Notes under the pieces: generated by a model | What the model saw: the letters and a program-made list of their open reading frames with translations, nothing else | Told to the model about the DNA's origin: nothing | The model's database searches: none | NCBI GenBank assembly: GCA_905178155.1 | Contig: CAJINV010000001.1 | Span: 4,878,747 to 4,942,746, forward strand | Source of the DNA: Amoebophrya sp. A120 | Taxonomy: Eukaryota > Sar > Dinophyceae > Syndiniales > Amoebophryaceae | Direction of reading: 5' to 3' | DNA: 64,000 bases | Shown here: positions 21,003 through 33,800 of the stretch, piece after piece | Layout of the letters: every line of letters starts with the position of its first letter | Position numbering within the stretch: position 1 is the first letter of the stretch | Translations under genes and position numbers: made by a program

Positions 21003-24000
21003 TCATAGCAAGGCCTCATTTTCAATTCTCCGTGGTGGGTTTGCATTTTTCCTTAGCACGAAGATGCATTCGTCGAAAGTTTCCTCTACCGACGGCGGGA
21101 TGACGTCGATTTGCTGCCAGTTTGCGGTTAGGTATGGCAATCGCTTTTCGCCGTAGATGCGATGCAGGTATGCATTGCAAATATGTCTGTGTCTGGAAGT
21201 GTTCGACTTTGCCAACGTGCGAGATTGATTCGGGTGGCAGAAAAATAAATATGTTTTGCGGGAGCAGTAAAAGCCAATGACAACCAATTTTATTGGGCAC
21301 CCAAGGATGGCATGTTATTCCATGCAGGACAGGCATTGCGGACCCCTCTCAAAACTTGTGGTGCCACGACGGACCGGCATTGCAGATCTTCATCTTCTGG
21401 GCCCCCCTCCTGCGAAAACTACTGCGCACAGATTCAGGTGCAACTGCAACCTTCCAGACCCAGGCATATTATTTGCAGTCGATAGCAGGTTGAAAAGGAC
21501 AATATCCCCGGGCGGCGCGTTTTTCATCAACCGATCCTGCCCACACTTTGCGTTGCGCCACGCAACCGGGTCGTCGGGGTGAAACGAGGTGGCGATGCCT
21601 TTTCTCGCCGCCACGGGTAGGTGCGCCATGACACTGAGGAACAGCAGGCCGTTGTCGCGCGTCAAGCAGTGCGCGCGTGCCGTGGTGAACACGTCCGCCC
21701 AGGGCGAGATGACGTCCCCGTAGCGCCCGAGGCCTGCGTGCTCCAGGCTGGAAAGGGAAATCACAATGTCGAAGGGGCCGCGGGTGTGATCTTGTTTACG
21801 TTTTGCTTTTTGATTTTGCTGAGTTCTACTTTGGCTTTGCGTCTTTGAGTTCATCCTGCTGTTTCTATCATATCGTGCCTGCGCACCAGAAGCTCGATCT
21901 GCGCTGCGATGTTCTCTACTATCCTGTTCCTCGTCATACTCCTTGAACAGCGTGCGACCGTGAAAGAACTCTGCGGGCGTGTAGCACGTGACTTGCGGGT
22001 GCGAGGACTTCATCGGGCGGTATTATTGTGAGGAAAAATGTCCACACAACCGAGACAAGATGGAAAATCTCCTAGACAAATCCACCAGCTATGGCTGCTT
22101 CGCATGACAAGTTTGTCGTCGTAGTGTAATCCTGTTTAGGTAGTTCCGAAGCATCACAGATCTAGCATATCATGCTGAAGCTAGCATCACAAATTCCAAA
22201 ACACAACTAGAAAATGCTTCTTATGGGGCGTCGCATGATAAACTTTTTTGGCATGCAGATTTGCATGACAAATCTGGGGTGGGAACGTTTTTACTCAGAG
22301 TAGGTATTCGATGGTGGTCACGTGGATCTCGTCGCCGAACACGAGCAGCAACAGCGCCTCCACCCACGGGTAGCTACTGCCGACCACCAAGGCCCGGATC
22401 CCCGCCTCCGCGTCTTCCTCGCGGCCCAAGATGTAGTCGCGGTAGTGCTCCAGGCCCCGGTACAGCGCGACCCGCGAGGCGTCTCCGTAGCCAGAGGTGA
22501 ACATCTGGTTGTACACCCCAAGCAGCTCGCCCTTCTTGTCCAGCAGCTCCTCTTCGGTGAGAACCTTGTCCAGTTTATCCTGAGGAAAAACGTACCCACA
22601 CCAGAGTCAAGATGGGGACTTTGCAACACAAACCTAGAACTTTTGGGGGTCACGCATCACAAATTGCAGTCCGTAGTGTAGTGCAGGTTCGCAAGGCCAG
22701 CTGCGTCAGAAATCGATCTGATCATCCTGTTTACAGCATTACAAATTCCAAAACACGACTAAAAATGCCTCTCCTGGCGATGCGCATTACAAACGTTCCT
22801 GTCATTGCAAATCTGCATGACAACTCTGGCGTGGGTACGTTTTTACTCAGGATACAGTTTGTGCGGGCGCCGGCGCGCGTAGTCCACCGCGGCGGCGCGG
22901 ATGCGTATTACAATGAAAAATGCACCCACCCCAGTACTTGGGAGCATTTGTATTGCAAACCTTTCCAAATGAAACATCTGCCCTCTTGCATGTATCAGCA
23001 TCACAGATTTTCAATCGTGAATAGCAAAAATTTGTATTGCAGAAAACCCCAGCAAGAGCGGCGCTTGTCATGCAAGCGATGCGATACACGCGCACGCCTA
23101 GATTCCGCATCAGAAAGATTCCTACTCCTTCCATGCATGACCAAAAGTTTTCATGTGGAGACTTCGCATCACAAATTTTTGCAATTTCAGGGGTGGGGGG
23201 CACTTTTCACTGTAATAATGCGCGGGTCCTGTTCGCTGCATACGGACAGCCGCTGTTCGTAGTCTACGTCGCGTGCGTATGAAAGTGCACAACTTCATCA
23301 ACTCCCCTTCATTTCTTGAACAGCAATACAAACGGCAGCACTGCACAGCAGCAGCACACGTCGTGGAGGCTTTGCATGACAAGTGGATGCGCCTAGTCTT
23401 TTAAGAAGTACAAGTAGTACTGATACTGTTTGGGCTTGCAGAACCTGTCACGCAACTAACAGTGCCGCAAAGCAGCACTTGGATCCGGGATTTTGCAGGA
23501 CAACTGAGGAGGCGGGAGTCAGTTGCTCACTCTCATAGCACGTCGAGGATTTTGTAGTCGCGGTTGGAACTTCTTCGGGGCAGCACTCTATCAGAAGACG
23601 AGCCTGAACCCCTCGGGTTCTTCTTCGCAGCCTCCACCGCCGCCTGCGCGAAGGAGACTGCGCACCGCATCACGGCCACCCAGCCCTCGACGTAGGGCTC
23701 GGTCCATTCCTCCCACAGCATCTTCCCCACGTCAATGTCCTCGCGGAAGACGCTGAGCCCGTCCGTGGCGGCGGCCGTGGTGCTGTGAATGTCCATCACC
23801 TTATTGTCTTCCGTGATCTGGTTCGCGGAGGACAACCGTGTGAACACCGGTGCGTCCCACTGTTTCAAAAAATTCGCAAAGACTACCGGCATCTGCCCGT
23901 TCATCGTGAAGTACGGCAAAAAGCGCCCCGGGACGAAGGTTGCGTAGCTGAGCCCGTGGTCGATTTCGCCGTAGCCCGCGGCGACATCCAGGTCTGCGTT

Positions 24001-24465
24001 GTTCAGCAGCTTTTCGCATTGGAAATGTCCGCGGGTGTGGTTCCAGAACGGGCCGGGGCTGTGCTCGAACTCGCGGTACTCCGGGAAACGCCACTGCAGC
24101 TCGTGCGCGGGTATGCGACGGTACCGCGGGCCGTTGGTTGCGCGGGGGGCCTGCAGCTCGTCGGTTTTGTTTTTTAGGGACCCTTCCTCGTCGTCCATCT
24201 CTTCGACAAACTCGGGCGAAAAGTACTCGGCGCCCTTGTTCTGCATCATGCTCCAACACAGTTCCCCGCAGTCATGGTAGGTTCTCTCCTGGATGAGGTC
24301 CAGTGTCGTGCGGAACCCGTTGCCAAGCACAGTGATCACCAAGAACGACCCGGCGCCGCAAGACGCGATCACACTCCGGAGCAGGTGGGTCGTGCGCAAC
24401 AAGGGGCGGCCGGGGCATGATGGTGGCAAAGTAGTTCTTGGGGCTGCTGATACAAGTGATGTCAT
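21003..24465 (-). CDS. DUF268-domain protein with N-terminal membrane anchor, 6 exons
   Basis: Exons on the minus strand: 24465-23538, 23272-23218, 22900-22855, 22570-22303, 22018-21485, 21163-21003; total 1,992 nt, 663 residues. All five introns are introner elements. ATG at 24465 is followed by a hydrophobic segment (residues about 31-50, SVIASCGAGSFLVITVLGNG) suggesting a type II signal anchor. The C-terminal third has the DUF268 pattern: SSYPWVEALLLLVFG, HVTTIEY, SLSSLEHAGLGRYGD, then a terminal IYGEKRLPYL block. DUF268 proteins are methyltransferase-like in layout but their reaction is not established. With the anchor, a Golgi or ER glycan-modifying role is possible, as inference. Domain blocks become contiguous only after the introners are removed. 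Confidence 0.8.
21169..21484 (-). mobile_element. Introner element, family A (last intron of DUF268 gene)
   Basis: Plus-strand ends TATGCATTGCAAATATGTCT and GGCATATTATTTGCAGTCGATA. Perfect duplication GCAGG at 21164-21168 and 21485-21489. Removal joins LFNL to HRIYGEK. Confidence 0.85.
22024..22302 (-). mobile_element. Introner element, family B (intron 4 of DUF268 gene)
   Basis: Ends TATTGTGAGGAAAAATGTCC and GGAACGTTTTTACTCAGAGTA. Perfect duplication GGTAT at 22019-22023 and 22303-22307. Removal joins TTIEY to RPMKSS. Confidence 0.85.
22576..22854 (-). mobile_element. Introner element, family B (intron 3 of DUF268 gene)
   Basis: Ends TATCCTGAGGAAAAACGTAC and GTACGTTTTTACTCAGGATA are near-perfect inverted repeats. 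Perfect duplication CAGTT at 22571-22575 and 22855-22859. Same length (279 bp) as the element at 22024. Confidence 0.9.
22906..23217 (-). mobile_element. Introner element, family C (intron 2 of DUF268 gene)
   Basis: Ends TATTACAATGAAAAATGCAC and GGCACTTTTCACTGTAATA. Perfect duplication ATGCG at 22901-22905 and 23218-23222. Relative to its host gene it is antisense, whereas its relative at 5203 is sense, so the family splices in both orientations. Confidence 0.9.
23278..23537 (-). mobile_element. Introner element, family F (intron 1 of DUF268 gene)
   Basis: Ends TATGAAAGTGCACAAC and GTTGCTCACTCTCATA are inverted repeats unlike the other families but keep the TAT...ATA form. Flanks gtgcg and gcacg differ by two transitions. 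An alternative border set using a 6-bp flank ACGTCG (23266 and 23540) also keeps the frame, three codons shorter. Confidence 0.7.
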
Positions 24466-24972
24466 CTTGGATGCAAAAACAATTTTCTTTCGACTACTTA
24501 CTTCATCGACCCCCTACAACCACTTCAACGGTCGCACCAATCAACGAATAGTACGGAACCACGCAATGAACGGGAACTACTTGGAGCACGACCGTGACTG
24601 AGAGCAACGACTATGAGAAGAGGTTGAGAACAAAAGCAGTGCGCAGATTCCTGAGTCCGTCGTATCTTCGTAAGTGCTCTTACGTAGAACAACAATCTGT
24701 CACCAGGGGATTCCGCTTTCGAAAATTGGTTGGAGACAGCTTCTTCAAGCCCAAACTGCTCATTTTATTGGTCTCACCTTGATGGTGGACTTACTTTCAT
24801 GTCGCTAGGCATGAGAATGTACACGATCTTCACACGACGTTTCATACGCCTTTCGACTATGTTGTCCTCAACTGATAACTTCCTGCACAGAAAAATCATC
24901 TTCACGCGAAAAACCTGGAAGCAGTCCATCCAGGCAGGCGTACGTAGTTTTACGAAAAAGAGACATAAAGTC
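24466..24972. other. Intergenic region between two minus-strand genes
   Basis: No coding frame of interest. It holds the promoter side of the DUF268 gene and the 3' side of the ABC1/beta-lactamase gene. Confidence 0.5.
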
Positions 24973-27900
24973 TTATCCTCGTCCACACGCGGCCGCTGGG
25001 AACCGAGTTGCCAGAAGCCGCAGAATTTCTTGACTTGCGGCCCCCTGCAAATCGATCTGGTTCACCAAAATGGCGATACAGACACGGTCCTGGGGACAAC
25101 ACACGGCGACGTTGCTGAACAGGCCGGGGTAGCCAAAAATGAGCTTCTGCTTCTTCCTTTCTTGATTCTCGATTGTTGTTTGCGGAGAAAGTCTGCGCAA
25201 CCCAAGGGGATACACATCACCGGCCGGGCGGCGCTGCTGTTCAAGACCTCCTCCCGAAGTGAAACCTTCTTCAGAATTCGCACTTGACTTGTCCTCGTCC
25301 ACGACCTCTGCAGATGTGGCGAAGCTGCTTTTTCTGCTGCTCGTCAAAAATTCATTTGCGTTGTTGTTTTTACCGCTTTTGACCGATTTTTGTTTTGTGG
25401 ACGATGTCAAAAACTGAGCGAGGCCAACTACTGTCGAACCCAATATCGACCCTCTCTTTCTCGCGGCTTTTAAGGCGCTTTCCGCAGTCCCTGGGCTCGG
25501 CGACTCGTCGGTTGGCTCGTCTCCGAGAGCGCTGTAGAGTTTTTCAAGGTATGCCGTGCTAATGATGCGCCCGCTTTCCTGCTCTTTTTGTTTATTTTCC
25601 TCGCCCTCGACGTCCACTACGGGGAGCATGGCATTGTATACGGCCGCGAGCGCCCGCGCGGAGAAGTGCGTGTTTGCTGCAGGGACGATGGCTTGACGGA
25701 CGGAGGGGTCGTTGAAAGCCCGAGGGTCCATCCACATGCCTTGCTGAAAACCACCGGAGAATCTTGGAGGTGCTCCTGCAGCCGCCGCAGGTCTAGCTGC
25801 CTCTGCAGTGGTGCTCCTTGTGGGGCTCTCGCCCTCGCCGCTGCTGGCACCAGCTGCAGGACGAGGGTCGTGTGGAGCAGCGACAGGGGTCGTTGCAGTC
25901 GTAGTCGAGCTTGTTGATGCTTTTTGATTTTGCTTGTTTTCATCTACTTTCGCCTTCTCGTCTCCATCTCCGCCGGAAAGCGAGCCAAACAAATCGCCAC
26001 CGAGCGCTGCTGTCATGGCAAGGAGCGTCGGGTCCACACCGATGCTGGCGATGTCGATTGGTCGCCGCTGTTTCGACTCCTTTTTAATACCGGCGTCCCA
26101 GGACGATTCGTTTTGCGAGCTAGCCTTCGACGGCGGAACGGCGGCCTCCTTTGGCAAGTGAACAAACACCTCGGACGAGTTTTCATCTTCGGAGGACCTG
26201 GATACTAACCCAAGTGGCTCGAGAATGAAAATTTTCACCAGCTCGTCATAGGTCTTAAACGCTTGCCGACCAGAAGACGAACCTCGGCTCTTATTGCCTT
26301 GCGGTTCTCTTTGAGTTGTAGCCATTGATGCTTGTTTTGCGACAACTTGACTGTTGTACACTTCTTCGCACAAGCCTGCAATGAGCCATCCGTAGGTGAT
26401 AGCGTGGTAGTGCTCGTTGCCCAACTGTTGTTTATCCGGACAAGCAGATGCAATCCACCTCTTCATCAGCTGAAAATCACACATCGCACGCAGCGGTTGC
26501 CCCTGCTTCATGTGCGCGAACTTGGAGGGCATGGCTTGCGAGAGCCCAGACCGGTGCTCCAGCACGTCGCGGATCGTCAGGTTTTGTTTGCCGTTTCTCG
26601 CGAAACTGGGCCAGTACTCGGAGACCCGGTCGCTCAGAGAGCGTATCCAGCCCTTGTCGACAAAGATGTGCACCAAGAGCACGGGAAGAATTTTGGAGCA
26701 GGAAAAAGAATTGATGACGGAGCTCGGTGAGATCAAGTCCGTGTCCGTGGAGCTCTTCTCTCCGCACGCCACGTCGATTATCAAATGTAAAAGTGTCTGG
26801 GTCTGGAAGAATGCGCGATCTGTCATGCAGCTTTTCCATGACCCATGAGGTCTGGAATGCAGGACCTAGCATGACAGATTCTGTGCGACCTCTCTCATGC
26901 CTATCCTGCATGAGAAACTCCCTCTCGACTTGGTCAAAACTGGACGACTTTTGGTAATCATGCAACACAGATTTTTGCATGCTTCAGATTTAGCATGACA
27001 AGTTGCATTCTTCCAGACCCAGACATTTTTACATTTGATATCGATCAACTTCCTCCCATTTTCAAAAACGCACACCTGCACGCCGCAGATCACGCCCCGC
27101 TGGTAGAGCTCTTCTAGCTTTTTGTTCAATTCGGACACACAGGCCTGCAGACTTGTTGCTTTGTCAACTGACATAATTTTTCCCAAATCGTTATCTATAA
27201 TTCGAGTGGTCGTCGTCGTCGTCGTGTTCATCTTCGAGAGTATGCTTGTTCCTTGGGTCAGAATTTGCCTCTGCAAGAACTTCTCCTGCTGCACGTGACC
27301 AAGTGGCAGGCTCTGCAGCATCACACTATCTGCGTGTGCGCGAAGGGCTGCTTTAGCGTAGGGCGCCATGCTCTTCAGGTAGCTGTGGCCGATTCCGAGA
27401 GAGACCGCTATCCCGCGAAGACAGGCGATGACGCGGAGAAGGAAAATCACACTGCCTGCGGACGCCATGGCTTCGTCAGAGATCTTTTTCTTTTCAGCCG
27501 CATTTTCTTCTTTCTTCTCTTTCGTATTTTTACCAGCATCGGGATCGGGGGCAGCTTTTTTCTTCTCCAGTACAGCAGCTGTCTTGGACGACTTGCCATT
27601 TTTGCTTGTATCACCCCCATTACCTTCAATCGTGCACAAGAAATCGGTTGCGTCCTTGGAACGAAGATCTTCAACACCGGCAACAACACAAGGAGACGAT
27701 CGGACCTGTTCAGGTTCTTCCAAGTCTGAAATCTCTTCCTCGTCCTCGATGATGACCTCGCCGTTCTCGTCCTTTTTTTCTTCCTCCGGCTTCCACTTCT
27801 TTTTCTGGTCGTTCCACGTCTGGCCAGGCTCGGCGTCGCGGAAGGCAAACCGCACAAATTTCAAGGCGCGGCCGGGCTTTGCGAGAGAGGATTCGTGGCC

Positions 27901-30139
27901 GACGCCAAGCTCCCCGAGTGCACAAATGATCCCGCTCAGGTCCATTTCGTGGGCGGAGACCAAAAGCTTGCAAAACGCGCGCCGGTGCTCGGGGGAAACG
28001 CGTTTTACCAATCCGAAATCCAGCAGAATCGGTTTTTTCGTTCCCTTTTCCACGAGCAGGTTTCCCGGGTGCGGGTCGCCGTTGAAAATTCCGTCGACAA
28101 AGATTTGCTGCGCGAACGCCGCCGAAATGTCTTCCACGAGCTTGTGACAGTCCACGTTCCAGGCTTCGTATCAAATGCAAAATTGTCTGGGACTGGAAGA
28201 TTGGGATTGCGAAATTTGTCATGCTTGTCTGGCATGACCAAAAAGTTTGTGATTCGTGTCCAAGAAGAGACCCTTTTGCCTGTCATGCAAAGACGCAGTT
28301 TGTTATGCGAAAAACGCAACACACAGAAGCGCAGATATTTCTCATGCTTGGCTGTGCATTACAGAGCATGCACTATTCCCAACGCAGCATTACAAGCTTC
28401 CAGACCGAGACATATTTGCATTTGATACTTCCAGCGTCTCTTTCTCCGTCGGCTTGACGCCCTCAATGTATTCGAGGAGGATCACGGATCGCGTGGGTTC
28501 GGTTGAGATTTCAACAATGTGGTCCTCTTCTTCGTGCTGTTGTTGTGTTGAGATGTCAGTCTCGTCCTGTACTCCGCGTAGGAAGTCGTCAAGCTGCACC
28601 TCCGCGTCGCCGGACGTTGTGCGCGAGGACGCCGCCGAAGAGGACGACGTGGTGGCGGGTGTTTGTGTAGTTGTTGTGTCTTCGTCCAGTGCAGTGGCAT
28701 AGCTGGACGCCGCACTGGTCCGCGAGCTTCTCCTGGCATCATGACCAGCTCCACCTCCATTGGATATTAAGGACGACGAGGATGTTATTTTACTCGACCG
28801 TCTCACCTTCAAGACATCCCTTGAAAATGTGGAAGACACCACGGCCCGCGGACCCGGACCAAAGCAGGAGGAGGTCGTCGTAGATTTCCTCCTTCTTCTC
28901 CACTGCTGCTGCGTCAGACCGGCCGCGCCGTTGTCGAGAAAGCCTTCTAGCCCGACCAAGTGTTTCCTCGGCACCGAGAATCTGCGAATGACTTCCGGCA
29001 CGCCGGTCAAGTGCGCGACTTTGCTGTTCTGGAGGTTCCGGCCGACCGTCTCGGTGTTCACCGCTTCCTGGTAGAAGTCCACTTCTTTCCGCGTTTCTGC
29101 CGCCCACTCCTCATACAGAACGCGAAAATCGTACTGGGGCTTCTCCTCGGCCAGCGACTCCACGAGGTATTTCGCGTTATCCAGATCCTGCTCGATCACT
29201 GCCTCGATGTTTTGGTGCTGCACCTTGACGACGACTTTCTGGAAGTTGAGCAGAACCGCGGTGTGCACCTGCGCGATGCTGGCCGTCGCGAGCGGTTTTT
29301 CCGTTATAGACCGAAACGGCCACTGGTGCGGGAAAGCGGCGCGGAGCGTTTCCTCCACTTCCGAGTAGGGCTTCGGTGGTAATGAGTCCTGCAGATTTTT
29401 CAGCACCCGGATCCAGGGGAGCGGGAGCACGTCCGCCCGCGTGCTCATCATCTGCCCCAGTTTCACCCACAGCCCCTCGAGCTTGATCATCTGCTCGTAC
29501 ACCAGCGTGGCACAGCGCGTGTGCACGTCTTCCCAGATCGCGTTCTGCTCTATCCTATGTAAAAACGTCCCCACACCCATAGTCAAGATGGGGAATCGGC
29601 TAGACAAATCCACAAGCTTTGGCTGTTTTGCATGACAAATTTGGACTCGTAGCGTAGTGCTGTTTGACGTAGTTCAGTAGCATCACAGATCTAGTATATC
29701 ATGCTGCTTGGAGCATGACAAACTCCACAACACGACTAGAAAATGCTTCTCATGGGGCGCCGCATTAGAAACCTTTTCAGCATGCAGACTTGCATTACAA
29801 GTACAACTATGGTGTGGGGACATTTTTCAATACGATATGCTCCGGGCTGTAGTCTTCGAACTTCTTGGACTCCTCTTCCGCGTTCGTGTACTGCCGTTTC
29901 ACGTACCAGGCAACGGCGTACACGCGCAGTCTTCGGCCGAAAAGCCCGGTTTTGTAGATGCCGCGGCTGAACAATCGAGCCAGGGAGGCGAAGGGCAAGG
30001 CCATAATGTCAAAAACGCCGGACGGGCTGGTATCGTGGTCTGCGTCCTCTCGTGACTCCTCGTCTCTCGGGGACGGCGTCCAAGAACTTACCGGACCCAC
30101 GTTTCGATCAGAGAAGTCTTCACTGCGAGAAGTAGTCAT
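24973..30139 (-). CDS. ABC1/ADCK-type atypical kinase fused to a beta-lactamase-like domain
   Basis: Exons: 30139-29838, 29545-28428, 28163-27041, 26773-24973; 4,344 nt, 1,447 residues. All three introns are introner elements. The N-terminal half is an ABC1 (UbiB/ADCK) kinase: KLGQMMSTRADVLP (KxGQ motif), PLATASIAQVH (modified Ala-rich loop), VVVKVQHQ (ATP lysine), NGDPHPGNLLV and LLDFGLVKRV (DFG). A Ser/Thr/Asp-rich insert splits the kinase. The C-terminal part is a serine beta-lactamase/esterase-like domain: SCSK (SxxK), LTIRDVLEHRSGL, AITYGWLIAGL, and a C-terminal FGYPGLFSNVAV block. ABC1 kinases serve quinone-lipid metabolism in mitochondria and plastids; the lactamase-like half may be a hydrolase. 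Such fusions are known in some algae, as far as I recall. No clear targeting peptide. Confidence 0.88.
26779..27040 (-). mobile_element. Introner element, family A (intron 3 of ABC1/lactamase gene)
   Basis: Ends TATCAAATGTAAAAGTGTCT and AGACATTTTTACATTTGATA. Perfect duplication TCGAT at 26774-26778 and 27041-27045. It is 262 bp, with few differences by eye from the element at 45616, so one of the youngest copies. Confidence 0.92.
28169..28427 (-). mobile_element. Introner element, family A (intron 2 of ABC1/lactamase gene)
   Basis: Ends TATCAAATGCAAAATTGTCT and AGACATATTTGCATTTGATA. Flanks cttcg and cttcc differ at one base. Removal joins KETLEA to WNVDCHKL inside the kinase. Confidence 0.85.
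29551..29837 (-). mobile_element. Introner element, family B (intron 1 of ABC1/lactamase gene)
   Basis: Ends TATCCTATGTAAAAACGTCC and GGGGACATTTTTCAATACGATA. Perfect duplication TGCTC at 29546-29550 and 29838-29842. Removal joins the N-terminal exon to NAIWEDVHTR. Confidence 0.88.
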
Positions 30140-30827
30140 TTGGGGCCGGATCTGGAAAGCAACACAAGTAGTTAGAAATCAACTAGAACTATGATGATGA
30201 TCTTAATACGACACCGTGGCCCACTAATCAATCTACTTGTCGCAAGGATTCGTATGGCCATCCAGCATTCTTTCAAAAAGAGTCAGCGCGGGTGGAGTAG
30301 GGATCTCTTCTTTTTTAGCTCTAGTGTGGGGCAGCTGACGCTGAGGATCGAAGGGAACAACCCTGCGAATGCGACTCCGACTGCGAACAGTGAACGATTT
30401 TTCTTGCGATATGATCGACAAATAACGAATTCAAAGCCGAGGGGTTGACCGATCTGACGAACTTTCGACAGCTCAGGTGCGACTTGGACTTCTAGCGTGG
30501 TGCCTCATCTACAAATGCTTTCGTACTACCGAAGGTGACTTTTGGTTTTGGTTTCAAGAGCTATCTTCTACTACCTTGTGATACAAGAACCTTGCTAAGA
30601 GCTGGCAGCTTGAGCGCTTTTTTCGTGCCTGGTTTGAAGAACACCATCAGTCAACAGTGGCTTTTTGTATGAACGCGATTCGTACAAACACGTACTCAAG
30701 TTTCCGAGCCAAAGAAGTGAACCAAGTTAGTCTGTCTCTCGCTCTCTTTTACGGAGAGTTGTCCCCGATATAGAAAAACTCCAGGATCGATCTTCTTCTA
30801 CTAGATCGATGCACCTTCATCGTTGTG
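30140..30827. other. Intergenic region, no gene recognised
   Basis: Mixed composition with short frames only. It lies between the ATG of the ABC1 gene and the stop of the IQ-motif gene. Confidence 0.5.
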
Positions 30828-33800
30828 CTACCCATCATCAGGAGATCTAGCGACGACGCTGGGCGACGAGGAGGGAACCGTGAAGATAGAAGGCGACGTC
30901 GTATTTGGATTTTTTCCATTTGTTTCCAAACCAGCTTCGGATCTTTCGCCCTGAGTTGTGCCATAGTGAAAAATCTGCCTCAGATACCCCGCTGCGGCGA
31001 TCCACTTGCGTCTCACCAAAAAATACCGCAGCTGACGTTGAATTTTCCTTCCCGCGTGATACCGCCTCATTGTTTCCAAGAAACGACAACGCACCCAGTA
31101 ATACTTCAACTGGCGCACCACCACCGTCTTCGCACGGATCAACTTCAATGAGTACAAATACCGCTCGGCCATCTTCTGCCGCCAGAAAGACTGCAGCCGC
31201 ACCGCACAGCCGAGCTGTGCAAAATGCCGTCTGGTTTTCGTTCCGCGCCAATTTGCTTGGATCTTGATGGTGCTCGCAACCTCATTTGCAAACATGCGGA
31301 GGGCGCGTTTGACCAACATCATCCGGACGAGCGACTGCAGCTTCGTTATGGCCTTGGTTCGCTTTTTCTGCAGCACACGGAAGCTCTTCTGAATCTTTGC
31401 AGCACTCTTGAGCTCCGCAACTTGCTTCCGCTTTTGTCTTGCTCGGAACCTCGCTTGCAACCTGACGATGACATATAGGAATTTCTCCAAGCGCTTCTGC
31501 CGTTTGTCCGCCCAAAATCGGTAGATTTTGCGCGCCGCATGCCGAATGGTTAACAGTTCGGTCAATTTCTTCTTCCGCCACTTCCGCTGCAGTCTCGCAG
31601 CGGCCACAATTTCGCGAAAACGCAGCCGCGCACGGGTTCCGCGCCACCACTTCTGGAGGCGGAGCAGCTTCACCATCTTCGTCGCGACCTTTAGCAGCCG
31701 GCAGAAGCGCCAGAACTTCTGCAGTCTCTTCGTCGCTTTTTTCTGTTTTCTCACCCTGTCCACGAAGCGCCAGATGATCCACATCCGAAAGAAGGACTGC
31801 ACCTTTTTCACCGCTTTGGTTCTCCTCTGTACTTCGAGCCGTCTCTGCGCAACCTTGCGTCGCCAGTGCATCGCAACCCGGGTCACCGCGACGGCTTGCT
31901 CGGTGGCATGGTGGAAGTCCAGCCAGCGTGATAGGTGGTTCTCTTCGTCGCCTGTCGTGTGGTCTTCGTCCGCTCCAATGTCAAATCTTGCTCGTGCAGC
32001 TCCTGTAGATGTAGTTGTCGTGGTGGCCCTTGCGGCAGGTCTACTAAGACCTTGCGCCGATTGTAGAGGAGAGATTCCAGCTGTCGATGTTGTCGACGTA
32101 GCCCCGCCCACTTTTACAGGACCGACGGCCGAAACCGAGGACGCTGCAGCAGATTCAATTACAGCAGGGGCGGTAGCTCGCGCAACGGAGGTGGGAATTA
32201 TGACTTTCCCTGCTGCAGCATTGTTGGAGGTTGCTGGAGTTGTTTTCATTCTCGTTTGCTGTGCCAACGTGGGTACCGCTTGCGCACTGGGAGTGACCCT
32301 TTGCGGTGGCGCAAACGGCTGCTCGGGGTCGTCGGGCTTCAACAAGGTCAAGATTTCATCCGGCGAAAACCACTTCGTCGCCGGAAAGAAGCCGCCAGAT
32401 TTGTGCGCGGAAACCGCTTGCACGTCGTTCCCAATGCGGATGCTGCCCAGCTTCACGGGCAACTTGGAGGTCATGTCAATCATCCTCTTCTGCGCATTGG
32501 TATGCTTCTCCAATACCACACACTTTTGCCAGTCTCTGCTCGTCGGCGTGCGTCGGGCGAGAACCTTCTGTGTTTCCTGGTAGAGCAAGTGCACGCGCTC
32601 GCTGACTTCGGAGAGCAGATGTAAATCCTTGGCGTTCTTCGCGGCAGTTGTGGCTGAAGTTGAAGAAGAAAACTTTCTCCCTCCTTGATTTCCTGTCATC
32701 GAGCTCGAGCTCGTTCTACCCGCATCAAGTTGTTTCTTGCTGACTGCAAAGGGCTCTCGTGCTTGCATGACCGGAGGCCTGATCGGCATCGACACGCGCT
32801 CTGGAACGGCTGGGGCAGGCATATCTGCGAGCGGGTTTCCTTGTTTGGAACCATCTCGTCGTGGCTCGGGTGCGTCAGCGTCAGAATCGTCCTCAGCAAC
32901 GGATTTCTTGGCTGGACTCTTCATATTAGTATCACCCCCGTTCAAGAACGGCGATGCGACTCCAAGCGGGGACGCAACTGGGCTCGTGATTCCTACATTA
33001 TCACTAGTTCTAGCGTCCTTAGCATCTTCTTTCTTGGGCGACGTACCTGAGGGCGTTTTCGCGGTCGGACGTACTTGAGGCTGTTTTTTTTCTCGTGATG
33101 GGGACACGCCCGGTGGACTGGCAGTGACAATTGGAGATTTATTGACCTGGACGTGTTTTTTCTTCGGCGTGGGCGTCACGCCCGATTTGCCGAGAAGAAT
33201 CATGCTGGGCTTTTCTTCCATTGGAGATGATCGCGATCTCGGCCGCGCCGTCACTGCTGGCGTCGAAGCTGCTGCGTAAGCATACCGGCTCTTGAAGTCC
33301 GCTCTCCCTTCGTAAGGCTTCACGTGCGCGTGATCCCGCTCCTGTCCCCGAACGTTGCTACCAATCGTCCACCCGGTCTGGGAAAGAGGAATGTAGTACT
33401 CCCGGTGTTCTTCCTGATTTTTCCGCATGCGCTCCGCGATGTGACGATCGTAAAGCGCGCTGCTGGGAACTGTCTTCGAAAGCTGCTTGCTTGCCGATTT
33501 GTCTTCAGCTTGCCCTGCTGTCGCCCTGCTCCGGAGCCCTGCGGACCAGAGTCCGCCGGTAGCAGCGGTCCACAGTGTGTTCTTGCCGGTTTGCTCCTTG
33601 TGACGAGATTTATTTCCCGTCCGATGGTTGTCCGCCTGCCACTGTGCGAACACATCATCTTGGAGCGAAGATCCTACTAGGCCTTTGCTCCTGGTGGTGT
33701 CGCTCTCATTTGGCAATGGATCGGTCTTTTTGGCATGACTCGAACTGGTAACGGCGTGTGCAAGACGGTCGTATACTGCGTTTTTGTCCTTTTTGGTTCC

